A stretch of DNA of 64,000 bases from Oleidesulfovibrio alaskensis DSM 16109 (lineage in GTDB: Bacteria > Desulfobacterota > Desulfovibrionia > Desulfovibrionales > Desulfovibrionaceae): NCBI RefSeq assembly GCF_000482745.1, contig NZ_KI519495.1:198199-262198 (forward strand), read 5' to 3'. This document shows positions 25,125-32,755 of this stretch, one piece after another. A model generated the notes under the pieces. It saw nothing but the letters and a program-made list of their open reading frames with translations, searched no databases and had not been told where the DNA came from. Within the stretch, counting starts at the first letter, position 1; each line of letters begins with the position of its first letter. The translations under genes and the position numbers were made by a program.

Positions 25125-26801
25125 ATGCACCGTATATTGCGTTTTCCGCTGGCACTCCTGCTGCTGGCCGTTACGGCCGTACTGCCTTCCGTTGCCGATG
25201 CCGGCGGACTGAAGACCTATGCAGTCCTGCCTTTCAAGATACATGGCCCCGACCAGTACAAATATCTGGAAAAAGCCGTTCCGCAGATGCTTACCTCGCG
25301 GCTGTATCTGAAGGATAACTTTGAATCCATAGCCCAGAGCAGCGTTGCCGCGCAGGAGTATCCCGCCGACGAAAACGCCGCCGCTGCTGCCCGTTCCGCC
25401 CTGAATGCCGATTATCTGGTATGGGGCGACGTGACCGTTATGGGCTCTGAAGCCAGTCTGGACGTGCGCGTGCTGGACACTGCAGGCAATGTGGCTCCCG
25501 TGGGCAAACAGACCCCCGTGCTGCAGCTGATTCCCGCGCTCAAAGATGTTTCCGACCAGATAAACCGTGACGTTTTCAAACGCGCGGATATGCAGACCGC
25601 CGCCCAGAGCGCTCCGGCGCCGCAGGCTGTCAATCAGATGAACCCCAACCTGATGCACAACGAATCCGACGCCGGCAGGCAGGTGTATCTTAACCCGCAA
25701 TTCCGCTATGCAGGCAATGAAAATGTGGACACCCGCATGCGCAGCCAGTCGCTGCCCTTTGCCGCACGCGGCATGGTGGTAGGCGATCTGGACGGCACGG
25801 GCAAAAACGCCGTCATGCTGCTGGACGAGCATGTGGTGCGCGCATACCGCTTTGACGGAAAAATGCTGGAACCCGCCGGCGAACATCAGCTGCCGCTTTC
25901 CATCACCTGCCTGAGCATCAACATGCTCGACATGAACCGCGACGGCATTATGGAAATAGTGGTAAACGCCTATGACAGCTCGCAGGAACCCAAAAGCTTT
26001 ATCCTGAACTGGAGCAACAACACGTTTACCGTGGTGGCGGAAAAAATCCGTTACTACATGAACGTGGTCAAAACGCCGCCGGACTACATGCCCGTACTGG
26101 TGGGACAGGCCGTCGGACGGCCCAAACTTTTCCGCGGCAAGGTGCACGAAGTGCTCAAGATGGGCGGTTCCATGGAGCTGGGACGCAGCCTGAACCTGCC
26201 CGAAGGCACCAATGTGCTCAACTTCACGTGGCTGCCCGCCAGCGACGGCGAAGGCCCCAAGCTGGTGGTGCTCAACGACCGCGAACACCTTGTCACCTAC
26301 ACCGAGCGCGGCGGACGGCTTGCCCAGACGCAGGAAACCTATTCGGGCTCTTCCGTGGGCATTCCCATCGACATGAGCATGCCCGGTCTGGGTGAAGACA
26401 CCGTGCTCATTGACGACATGTATTACATTCCCCAGAACATGCGCGCCGTGAACCTTGACCGTGACGGCCGTTATGAACTTCTGGTGGTCCGGCCCATTTC
26501 CACGGCGGCGCAGTTCTTCGAACGCTACCGCTTTTTCCCGCAGTCTGAAATTCACGCACTGCACTGGGACGGCGTAGGCCTTTCCCTGCAGTGGAAAACC
26601 CGCCGCATCAAAGGCGCCATCATCGGCTTTGACGTGGCAGACGTGAACAACGACGGCATTCAGGACCTTGTGGTGGCCATTAACACGCACCCCGGCGAAC
26701 TGGGCGTCCGCTCGCGCAAAACGCAGGTGCTGGCCTATCCGCTTGACCTCGACAGCGCCGCTCCCGGCACCGCCATCGACCGGACATTCCGCGAGGAATA
26801 A
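25125..26801 (+). CDS. Exported FG-GAP/VCBS-repeat protein with TolB-like N-domain
   Basis: Predicted periplasmic or outer-membrane protein of 558 residues. A signal peptide ends at ADA-GG. Residues about 30-150 (YAVLPFKIHG...SRLYLKDNFES...ADYLVWGDVTVMG) look like the TolB-N/GNA1162-like fold that senses or assembles lipoproteins. From about 215 onward there are FG-GAP-type calcium-loop motifs: GDLDGTGKNA, DMNRDGIMEI, NLDRDGRYELLV and DVNNDGIQDLVV, consistent with a beta-propeller. AAGGAGA fixes the ATG at 25125. Single gene with its own terminator. Function unknown; surface or envelope role inferred. Confidence 0.75.
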   Translation: MHRILRFPLALLLLAVTAVLPSVADAGGLKTYAVLPFKIHGPDQYKYLEKAVPQMLTSRLYLKDNFESIAQSSVAAQEYPADENAAAAARSALNADYLVWGDVTVMGSEASLDVRVLDTAGNVAPVGKQTPVLQLIPALKDVSDQINRDVFKRADMQTAAQSAPAPQAVNQMNPNLMHNESDAGRQVYLNPQFRYAGNENVDTRMRSQSLPFAARGMVVGDLDGTGKNAVMLLDEHVVRAYRFDGKMLEPAGEHQLPLSITCLSINMLDMNRDGIMEIVVNAYDSSQEPKSFILNWSNNTFTVVAEKIRYYMNVVKTPPDYMPVLVGQAVGRPKLFRGKVHEVLKMGGSMELGRSLNLPEGTNVLNFTWLPASDGEGPKLVVLNDREHLVTYTERGGRLAQTQETYSGSSVGIPIDMSMPGLGEDTVLIDDMYYIPQNMRAVNLDRDGRYELLVVRPISTAAQFFERYRFFPQSEIHALHWDGVGLSLQWKTRRIKGAIIGFDVADVNNDGIQDLVVAINTHPGELGVRSRKTQVLAYPLDLDSAAPGTAIDRTFREE

Positions 26802-26851
26802 CACCTGTGCGCCTGCCTGTGGTCGCAGGGCGGGAATAGAACAGACAGAAC

Positions 26852-26879
26852 GGCCCGGACGCACTCGTCCGGGCCTTTT
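26852..26879 (+). terminator. Intrinsic terminator of FG-GAP gene
   Basis: GGCCCGGACG (26852-26861) pairs with CGTCCGGGCC (26866-26875), followed by four T's. Confidence 0.88.
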
Positions 26880-26897
26880 ACATCCCACGGAGCAGAT

Positions 26898-27896
26898 ATG
26901 ACCGCACCGGCAACAGGCGGGGTACGCCACATAGAGGTCACCCGGGCAGAGGCAGGGCAAAAGCTTCTGCAGTTTCTGCAACGCAGACTGGGCTCCGGTG
27001 TGCCGCAGCAGTTTCTGATGCGCATCATCCGCAAGGGTGAAGTCCGTGTAAACAAAGGCCGCGCAAAACCTTATGACAGAGTGTCAGAGGGCGACGTGGT
27101 CCGCATACCGCCGGTGCGGCCCGCCGCAGAGCCTTCCTGCGATGCGGCTTGCGCCGTTCCTGCGGTCTCTGCGTCGCCGCTGCCGCAAATCATTGCCAGC
27201 GGCGACGGTCTGCTGGTCATCAACAAACCCGCAGGCCTGCCCGTACAACCGGGCACCGGACACACAGACTGTGTCACCGCCCGTCTGGCGGCACACTTTG
27301 CCGGCGCCGACTTCATGCCTGCACCGGCCCACAGGCTGGACAAAAACACCTCGGGGCTGCTGCTGGCCGGCACAACCTATACGGCCCTGCGCACCCTGCA
27401 GGACCTTTTCCGCAACGGGCACAGCCTGATAAAGGATTATTGTGCGTGGGTGTGCGGTATCTGGCCGGAGCAGGAGGCGCTGACGCTGACAGATGTACTG
27501 GTGAAAGAAGGAACGCCGGGAAAGGAAAAAATACACGCACTGCCCGCCGGCAGCGGGCAGCCGCATACGGCTCCGCCGAAGGGCAGAGAAGCTCTCTGTC
27601 AGGTGGTGCCGCTGCTGCGCCTCGACAACGCCACCCTGCTGGGCATACGGCTTGCCACCGGACGCACACACCAGATACGGGTACAGCTGGCCTCACGGAA
27701 CCATCCCGTCATCGGCGATGTGAAGTATGGTGCTCCCGCATGCAGAGCGGGGATGCTGCTGCACGCCTTCCGGCTGGTTCTGCCCGCCCCCTTCGGGCGT
27801 GAGTTCTTCTGCCCGCCGCCATGGCAGGGCCGCCGGGCTGTTGCCCCGCAGACTCTCCGGCAGTGCCGGTTTCCGCCGCTGCGGCCCGCAGACTGA
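26898..27896 (+). CDS. RluD/RluC-type pseudouridine synthase
   Basis: RNA pseudouridine synthase of 332 residues. An S4 RNA-binding domain occupies about residues 20-80 (QFLMRIIRKGEVRVNKGRAK), and the RluA-type catalytic domain follows. The catalytic Asp lies in HRLDKNTSGLLL at about residues 144-155, with later TGRTHQIRVQLA. An insertion rich in Gly/Pro around residues 205-225 is unusual in length. GGAG precedes the ATG, which lies just after the preceding terminator. The RNA target (23S rRNA is likely) cannot be told from the sequence. Confidence 0.9.
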   Translation: MTAPATGGVRHIEVTRAEAGQKLLQFLQRRLGSGVPQQFLMRIIRKGEVRVNKGRAKPYDRVSEGDVVRIPPVRPAAEPSCDAACAVPAVSASPLPQIIASGDGLLVINKPAGLPVQPGTGHTDCVTARLAAHFAGADFMPAPAHRLDKNTSGLLLAGTTYTALRTLQDLFRNGHSLIKDYCAWVCGIWPEQEALTLTDVLVKEGTPGKEKIHALPAGSGQPHTAPPKGREALCQVVPLLRLDNATLLGIRLATGRTHQIRVQLASRNHPVIGDVKYGAPACRAGMLLHAFRLVLPAPFGREFFCPPPWQGRRAVAPQTLRQCRFPPLRPAD

Positions 27897-27979
27897 AAAG
27901 CCTGCCGGTGACGCACGCTCTTAGGGCGACGAAACAGGCAGGCAGATAAAAACCGGTTCGCGGCAATGCCGCTTCCTTC

Positions 27980-28909
27980 TCAACGTCGGGTCTCGCGCAG
28001 CGTCTCGCCCGGAAAAACGACCCTGCCGGCACGGCTGGTGTCATACCCTTCCAGCTGCCCCGCCAGTGCTGCAAATTCCGGCGTGGTGAACAATCCCATA
28101 AACAGCTGTATGTGACGTTCAAAAAACGTATCGCGCGGAATGAGCAGGTCGAACCGTTCCCACCCCAGCGGAATGAAATCAAGCCCCAGCAGCCCGGCAA
28201 CGGCCCGTATGGCGGGCGCTGTATCCGCCCTGCCGGAAAGGACTTCAAGCCCCACATCCATATGGCGCGAAAATTCGTTTTCGTACCCTTTCAGACGCGC
28301 GGGATTTATACCGGCCGCCGCCAGCTCGGAATCAAACAGCAGCCGCGTGCCCGTACCCAGAGGGCGGTTGGCCACCGTCAGCCCGCCACCGGCCACATCT
28401 GCCACGCACGAAATACCGGCGGGGTTCCCCCGCGGCACCAGCAGCCCCTGTTCACGCAGGCAGAAATTGACCACAGCCGGACGCTCTTCAAGCTCACGTT
28501 CGGCATGGGCAAAATTGTACTCCGCACCGTCTTCCTGCTTCAGATGGCTGGTCGCCATATGGCAGACACCCCGACGAAGCGCCTTGATGCCCCCCATACT
28601 GCCCATGTTGGCAAAAGCGGCAATATAGTCCGGCTGGGCGTCCATAAACAGCCGCAGGGTTCGCTCAAAAAGAATGTCATTGCTTCCCGCCACCAGCAGC
28701 ACACCCTCTGCAGGGGGGGCGGATTCGTGACGGCGGGGAAAATTGATGGTGGAATTTTCCACCCACTGCTCCACAAGGTGCGCAGGAAAAAGCCACTTAC
28801 CCGTGACCTTGGTCGCAGGCAGCCCCTTGTCGGAAATAAGGGTGTAGACCATCTTCTCGTTCACACCCAGAAACTGGGCAACTTCGCGTGTGGAAAGCAG
28901 GTTTTTCAT
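27980..28909 (-). CDS. HTH (excisionase-type) regulator fused to periplasmic-binding-like domain
   Basis: One-component regulator of 309 residues. An excisionase/MerR-like helix-turn-helix at residues 1-60 (LSTREVAQFLGVNEKMVYTLI, then GKWLFPAHLVEQWV) is joined to a type 2 periplasmic-binding fold from about residue 68 that resembles the molybdate-binding-like domain of COG1910 proteins (VAGSNDILFERTLRLF, RPLGTGTRLLFD). There is no signal peptide, so the sensor acts in the cytoplasm. Molybdate or tungstate would be a natural ligand in an SRB, but no oxyanion transporter is adjacent. The ATG is at 28909. Converges on the pseudouridine synthase gene. Confidence 0.8.
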   Translation of the reverse strand: MKNLLSTREVAQFLGVNEKMVYTLISDKGLPATKVTGKWLFPAHLVEQWVENSTINFPRRHESAPPAEGVLLVAGSNDILFERTLRLFMDAQPDYIAAFANMGSMGGIKALRRGVCHMATSHLKQEDGAEYNFAHAERELEERPAVVNFCLREQGLLVPRGNPAGISCVADVAGGGLTVANRPLGTGTRLLFDSELAAAGINPARLKGYENEFSRHMDVGLEVLSGRADTAPAIRAVAGLLGLDFIPLGWERFDLLIPRDTFFERHIQLFMGLFTTPEFAALAGQLEGYDTSRAGRVVFPGETLRETRR

Positions 28910-29038
28910 ACGTCTTCCTGTTGTTGATTCCCGATGCGTAAGAAACTACTGCAAACACCGGCTGCGGGCAACCGGAGGCCCTGCGTCACGACAAACGCAT
29001 CGGCAGCATCCGCAAGTACCCTGTTTCAGAACCGGTTT

Positions 29039-29125
29039 GCCCTCCGCGGGCAAGGGGAATGATTCCCCCCGCATCCCCCGTTGCGCACGCTGTGCCGCGA
29101 TCAGCTGACTGTACGGGCGTGCGCG
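29039..29125. repeat. Dispersed palindromic repeat copy, reverse orientation
   Basis: Reverse-oriented relative to the 13.7-kb copies: CCTCCGCGGGCAAGGGGAAT, then GATTCCCC, GCATCCCCCGTTGCGCA and a diverged CTGTGCCGCGATCAGCTGACT. The rest of the 428-bp gap between the HTH gene and ilvD holds no gene I can support. Confidence 0.75.
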
Positions 29126-29278
29126 GGCGGCAGCATGACAGGCAGCGTCATAACGCACAGTGGTCCGGCAACGTGGCCCCGCTTCTGTCTGCGTGCCGTA
29201 TGTACGGGGCCTGCTGATGGGACGGGGAAAACAGCCCGCCCTGCCGGAGGCTCTTTCTGTTTCGGAACTGTGATGCAT

Positions 29279-29312
29279 AAAAAAACGGGCACCGGAACTA
29301 TGCCGGTGCCCG
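29279..29312 (-). terminator. Intrinsic terminator of ilvD
   Basis: CGGGCACCGG (29286-29295) pairs with CCGGTGCCCG (29303-29312). On the minus strand seven T's follow the stem (29279-29285). Confidence 0.92.
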
Positions 29313-29337
29313 AGGTCATTCAGGACAGAAAAACGGG

Positions 29338-31005
29338 TCAGCGCTTGTACACGGCACCGTTGGCGGCAGACGTCACCAGACGGCTGTAGCGTTTCAGCAG
29401 CGGAGAGGTGACCTCTTTCACCACGGGCGTAAATGCAGCACGCCGGCGCTCCATTTCTGCTTCGTCAACCAGCAGGTCCAGCTTGCGGGCGGGGATGTCT
29501 ATCTCGATCATGTCCCCTTCACGCACCAGCCCTATGGGGCCGCCGTCAGCAGCTTCGGGTGATACATGCCCTATGGCGGCACCTCTGGTTCCGCCGGAAA
29601 AACGCCCGTCGGTAATCAACGCCACATCGGCCCCCAGCCCTATGCCGGCAATGGCTGCGGTGGGAGACAGCATTTCGCGCATACCGGGACCGCCTTTCGG
29701 CCCTTCGTAGCGTATGATGATGGCATCGCCCTTTTCAATCCGCTGCGCCATAATGGCTTCAAAGGCGGCTTCTTCTGATTCAAACACACGGGCACGCGCT
29801 GTACGCTGCATCATTTCCGGTGCAACGGCAGACTGCTTGACCACGGCCCCTTCCGGCGCAAGCGACCCGTACAGAATGGCAATACCGCCCTGCGGCGAAT
29901 ACGGCTTTTCCATGGGCCTGATGACATCGTGGTCACGCACCGCGGCGCCCAGTGCATCAAGGTTTTCGCCCACGGTACGGCCTGTGACGGTCAGTGCGTC
30001 GCGGTGTATGCGCCCCGCCTTGTCCAGTTCGGCCATGACCGCGGGAATACCCCCTGCACGGTGCAGGTCCTGTATATGCTGGTCACCGGCGGGCGAGAGC
30101 TTGCACAGGTTGGGGGTCTTGCGGCTTACCTCGTCAAAAATGCCCAGAGTAAGATCAAGCCCTGCCTCGGCAAATACAGCGGGCAGATGCAGTACCGTGT
30201 TTGTGGAACAGCCCAGCGCCATATCCGCGGCAACAGCGTTGGCCACGGCCTTTTCGGTCACGATATCACGCGGCTTTATATCGCGCTCCAGCAGCTCCAT
30301 GACGCGCATGCCGGCATGTTTGGCCAGCCGCACCCGCGCTGCGGAATTGGCCGGCGTGGTACCGTTGCCCGGCAGCGCAAGCCCTATGGTTTCGGAAAGA
30401 CAGTTCATGGAGTTTGCCGTGAACATGCCCGCGCACGACCCGCAGCCGGGACATGCCGTCTCGGAAAGCTGCTCCAGTTCGTCTTCCGTCATTCTGCCCT
30501 GCCGCACCATGCCCACACCTTCAAACACGGTGATGAGGTCTGCGGCCTTGCCGTTGCCCGTGCCTGCCATCATGGGGCCGCCGCTGATAAGAATGGACGG
30601 CACGTTCATACGCAGCATGGCCATAAGCATGCCGGGAACCGACTTATCACAGTTGGGTATGAAGACCAGCGCATCAAAAGGATGAGCCGTGGCCATTATC
30701 TCAATGGAATCTGCAATGATTTCGCGGCTGGGCAACGAAAAACGCATGCCTTCATGGTTCATGGCCAGCCCGTCGCATACCGCTATGGCGGGAAACTCCA
30801 TGGGTGTGCCGCCCGCGGCGCGCACTCCGGCCTTCACTGCTTCGGCAATGGTGTGCAGGTGGATGTGTCCCGGTACCACCTCGTTGGCGGAATTGACCAC
30901 CCCCACAAGCGGTCTGGACAGTTCTTCACGGGTCAGGCCCAGGGCGTACAGCAGCGAACGATGCGGGGCTTTTTCAAGCCCGTGTGTCATTTTCTTGCTT
31001 CTCAT
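29338..31005 (-). CDS. ilvD: Dihydroxy-acid dehydratase
   Basis: Fe-S dehydratase of branched-chain amino acid synthesis that converts 2,3-dihydroxy-isovalerate and -methylvalerate to the 2-keto acids. 555 residues, normal length. Cluster cysteines lie in PNCDKSVPGML and CPGCGSCAGMFTANSMN; GFSGGTRG-like DGRFSGGTRGAAIGH is near the C-terminus. The ATG at 31005 is preceded by GAGGAC; nine more residues would fit an upstream start without a ribosome site. Monocistronic, distant from other ilv genes. Confidence 0.96.
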   Translation of the reverse strand: MRSKKMTHGLEKAPHRSLLYALGLTREELSRPLVGVVNSANEVVPGHIHLHTIAEAVKAGVRAAGGTPMEFPAIAVCDGLAMNHEGMRFSLPSREIIADSIEIMATAHPFDALVFIPNCDKSVPGMLMAMLRMNVPSILISGGPMMAGTGNGKAADLITVFEGVGMVRQGRMTEDELEQLSETACPGCGSCAGMFTANSMNCLSETIGLALPGNGTTPANSAARVRLAKHAGMRVMELLERDIKPRDIVTEKAVANAVAADMALGCSTNTVLHLPAVFAEAGLDLTLGIFDEVSRKTPNLCKLSPAGDQHIQDLHRAGGIPAVMAELDKAGRIHRDALTVTGRTVGENLDALGAAVRDHDVIRPMEKPYSPQGGIAILYGSLAPEGAVVKQSAVAPEMMQRTARARVFESEEAAFEAIMAQRIEKGDAIIIRYEGPKGGPGMREMLSPTAAIAGIGLGADVALITDGRFSGGTRGAAIGHVSPEAADGGPIGLVREGDMIEIDIPARKLDLLVDEAEMERRRAAFTPVVKEVTSPLLKRYSRLVTSAANGAVYKR

Positions 31006-31108
31006 GTTGTCCTCTGTGCGCGCTGACGTCAAAGCCCGCGCAGCCGGCCGGAAGGAAAGACACCCGCCGGAAAGCTACCGGAAACCCTGCGGCAACGCAC
31101 TGAATGGA

Positions 31109-31987
31109 TCAGCGCTTCACGGCTATCCAGCTGCTTACAACGCCCATGACCGCAGGCACGGCCACCAGCATGGCCACCTGCTCCACAGGCAGAAAAGACA
31201 ATTGCATACTTACCGGCGGAAACATGAACACGTTGCGTATCTGCATCCATGTGACCCATAAAAGGCCGGTGGCCAGCAGTCCCCCGCAGAGGCCCTGAAT
31301 GCCGCCGGTGATAAGCAGGGGCAATCGTATGTACCAGTTGCGTGCACCCACCAGGTGCAGAATTTCAATTTCCGTTTCACGGCTGACCAGAGACAGCTTG
31401 ATGGTGTTGCCCACCACAAGCGAAAGCACCAGCCCCAGAAAACCTATGACCGGCCACATGACATTACGGCTGAACACGTTCCACGCACGGGCAAGATCGT
31501 CACGCACGGGGCTTGCCCCGATACGCTGAACGCCCGGCAGTCCGGAAAGGTACGTCATGGTTTCATCGTGCCAGCCGCTCATATCCTTTGCTTTGGGTTC
31601 AAAAACAAGAACCGCGGTGGGAGGCAGCGGACTTTTACCTATCCATGATGTATCCACCCCGCCTACCGAAGAAAGGTTGCCTGACAGCGTTTCCAGTGCC
31701 TCTTCGGGAGTATACGTTTTCACTTCGGTCAGCCACGGCATATGTCCGAAGCTGTCCCATTGCGAGCGCACTGTTTTCATGTCGGCATCGGCATGCCAGT
31801 ATACCTGATAAACGGCCTTGCCACGGGCCGTGCCCAGCGCCTGATCCAGATTGACAAACGCCATCAGAAAAAGTCCGGCAAGGAAGACGGCCAGCGTGAC
31901 GGCAAGAAGCGTGAAGACCTGTGCCAGAGGATGGGCGGCCATATCGCGCACGCCCCGGCCGAAAAGCCGCAGAATGATGCCTACCAT
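31109..31987 (-). CDS. ftsX: Cell-division protein FtsX
   Basis: Integral membrane partner of FtsE in the divisome ABC complex that activates periplasmic amidases or hydrolases. 292 residues: one N-terminal transmembrane helix (about 22-45), a large periplasmic loop, then three helices after residue 170, the standard FtsX layout. Its ATG overlaps the ftsE stop by 7 bp with GGAGG just upstream. Identity is secure from topology and pairing with ftsE. Confidence 0.92.
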   Translation of the reverse strand: MVGIILRLFGRGVRDMAAHPLAQVFTLLAVTLAVFLAGLFLMAFVNLDQALGTARGKAVYQVYWHADADMKTVRSQWDSFGHMPWLTEVKTYTPEEALETLSGNLSSVGGVDTSWIGKSPLPPTAVLVFEPKAKDMSGWHDETMTYLSGLPGVQRIGASPVRDDLARAWNVFSRNVMWPVIGFLGLVLSLVVGNTIKLSLVSRETEIEILHLVGARNWYIRLPLLITGGIQGLCGGLLATGLLWVTWMQIRNVFMFPPVSMQLSFLPVEQVAMLVAVPAVMGVVSSWIAVKR

Positions 31988-32688
31988 GCATCCTCCGCTT
32001 CGGAACCTTCAAAAATTTCGGCTCCTGTCCAGTTGGCATAGGTTATTTTGCCTTCGTCCAGCCGCAGCACACGGGCACCGGGGTGCCGTTCCACCAGTTC
32101 TCTGTTGTGCGTGGCCACAATGACCGTTGTGCCGTACGAATGGAACTGTCTGAAAATATCAAGCATACGCAAAGCCAGTTCAGGGTCCAGATTGCCCGTG
32201 GGTTCGTCCGCAAGCAGAATCTGCGGATTGACCACAACGGCGCGGGCTACCGCCACCCGCTGCTGTTCGCCGCCGGAAAGTTCACTGCAGGGCGCTGCAA
32301 GCCTGTTCTCCAGCCCCAGTCCGCGGGCCACGGCGCGCACTCTGCGGTCGATATGCACCCGCTGCAGGCAGCGCACCTCCAGCGCTATGGCAATGTTGTC
32401 ATACACCGAGCGCCGCGGAAGAATTTTAAAATCCTGAAAAACGACACTCACCTGTCTGCGCAGGGCGGGCAGCTGACGGGTTTTGAGATTGCGCAGGTCA
32501 AAACCGGCCACACTCAGCGAGCCGCGGTATACCGGCAGCGCGCCGTACAGCATACGCAGCAGAGTGGTCTTGCCCGCGCCCGAAGGCCCGCACAGAAACA
32601 GAAAATCACCTTTATCAAGCCGGAAGGAAACATTTTTCAAAGCCCAGTGCGGGCCGAAATTATGGGAAAGATGCTGGGCGTTAAGCAT
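31981..32688 (-). CDS. ftsE: Cell-division ATP-binding protein FtsE
   Basis: Cytoplasmic ABC ATPase of the FtsEX divisome complex, 235 residues. Walker A GPSGAGKTTLLRML (about 34-47), signature LSGGEQQRVAVARA and Walker B ILLADEPTGNLD are intact. The YGALPVYRGSLSVAGFD stretch matches FtsE. Translation of ftsX is probably coupled through the overlap. No strong ribosome site is visible before its ATG. Confidence 0.93.
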   Translation of the reverse strand: MLNAQHLSHNFGPHWALKNVSFRLDKGDFLFLCGPSGAGKTTLLRMLYGALPVYRGSLSVAGFDLRNLKTRQLPALRRQVSVVFQDFKILPRRSVYDNIAIALEVRCLQRVHIDRRVRAVARGLGLENRLAAPCSELSGGEQQRVAVARAVVVNPQILLADEPTGNLDPELALRMLDIFRQFHSYGTTVIVATHNRELVERHPGARVLRLDEGKITYANWTGAEIFEGSEAEDAW

Positions 32689-32706
32689 GTGTGGATTCCG
32701 CTACGG

Positions 32707-32729
32707 AAAAAGGGGGCGCAAAGGCCCCC
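32707..32729 (-). terminator. Intrinsic terminator of nrdJ
   Basis: GGGGGC (32712-32717) pairs with GCCCCC (32724-32729); on the minus strand five T's follow (32707-32711). Confidence 0.75.
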
Positions 32730-32755
32730 TGTTTGTGCTGATGGTGCGCGGCGTA

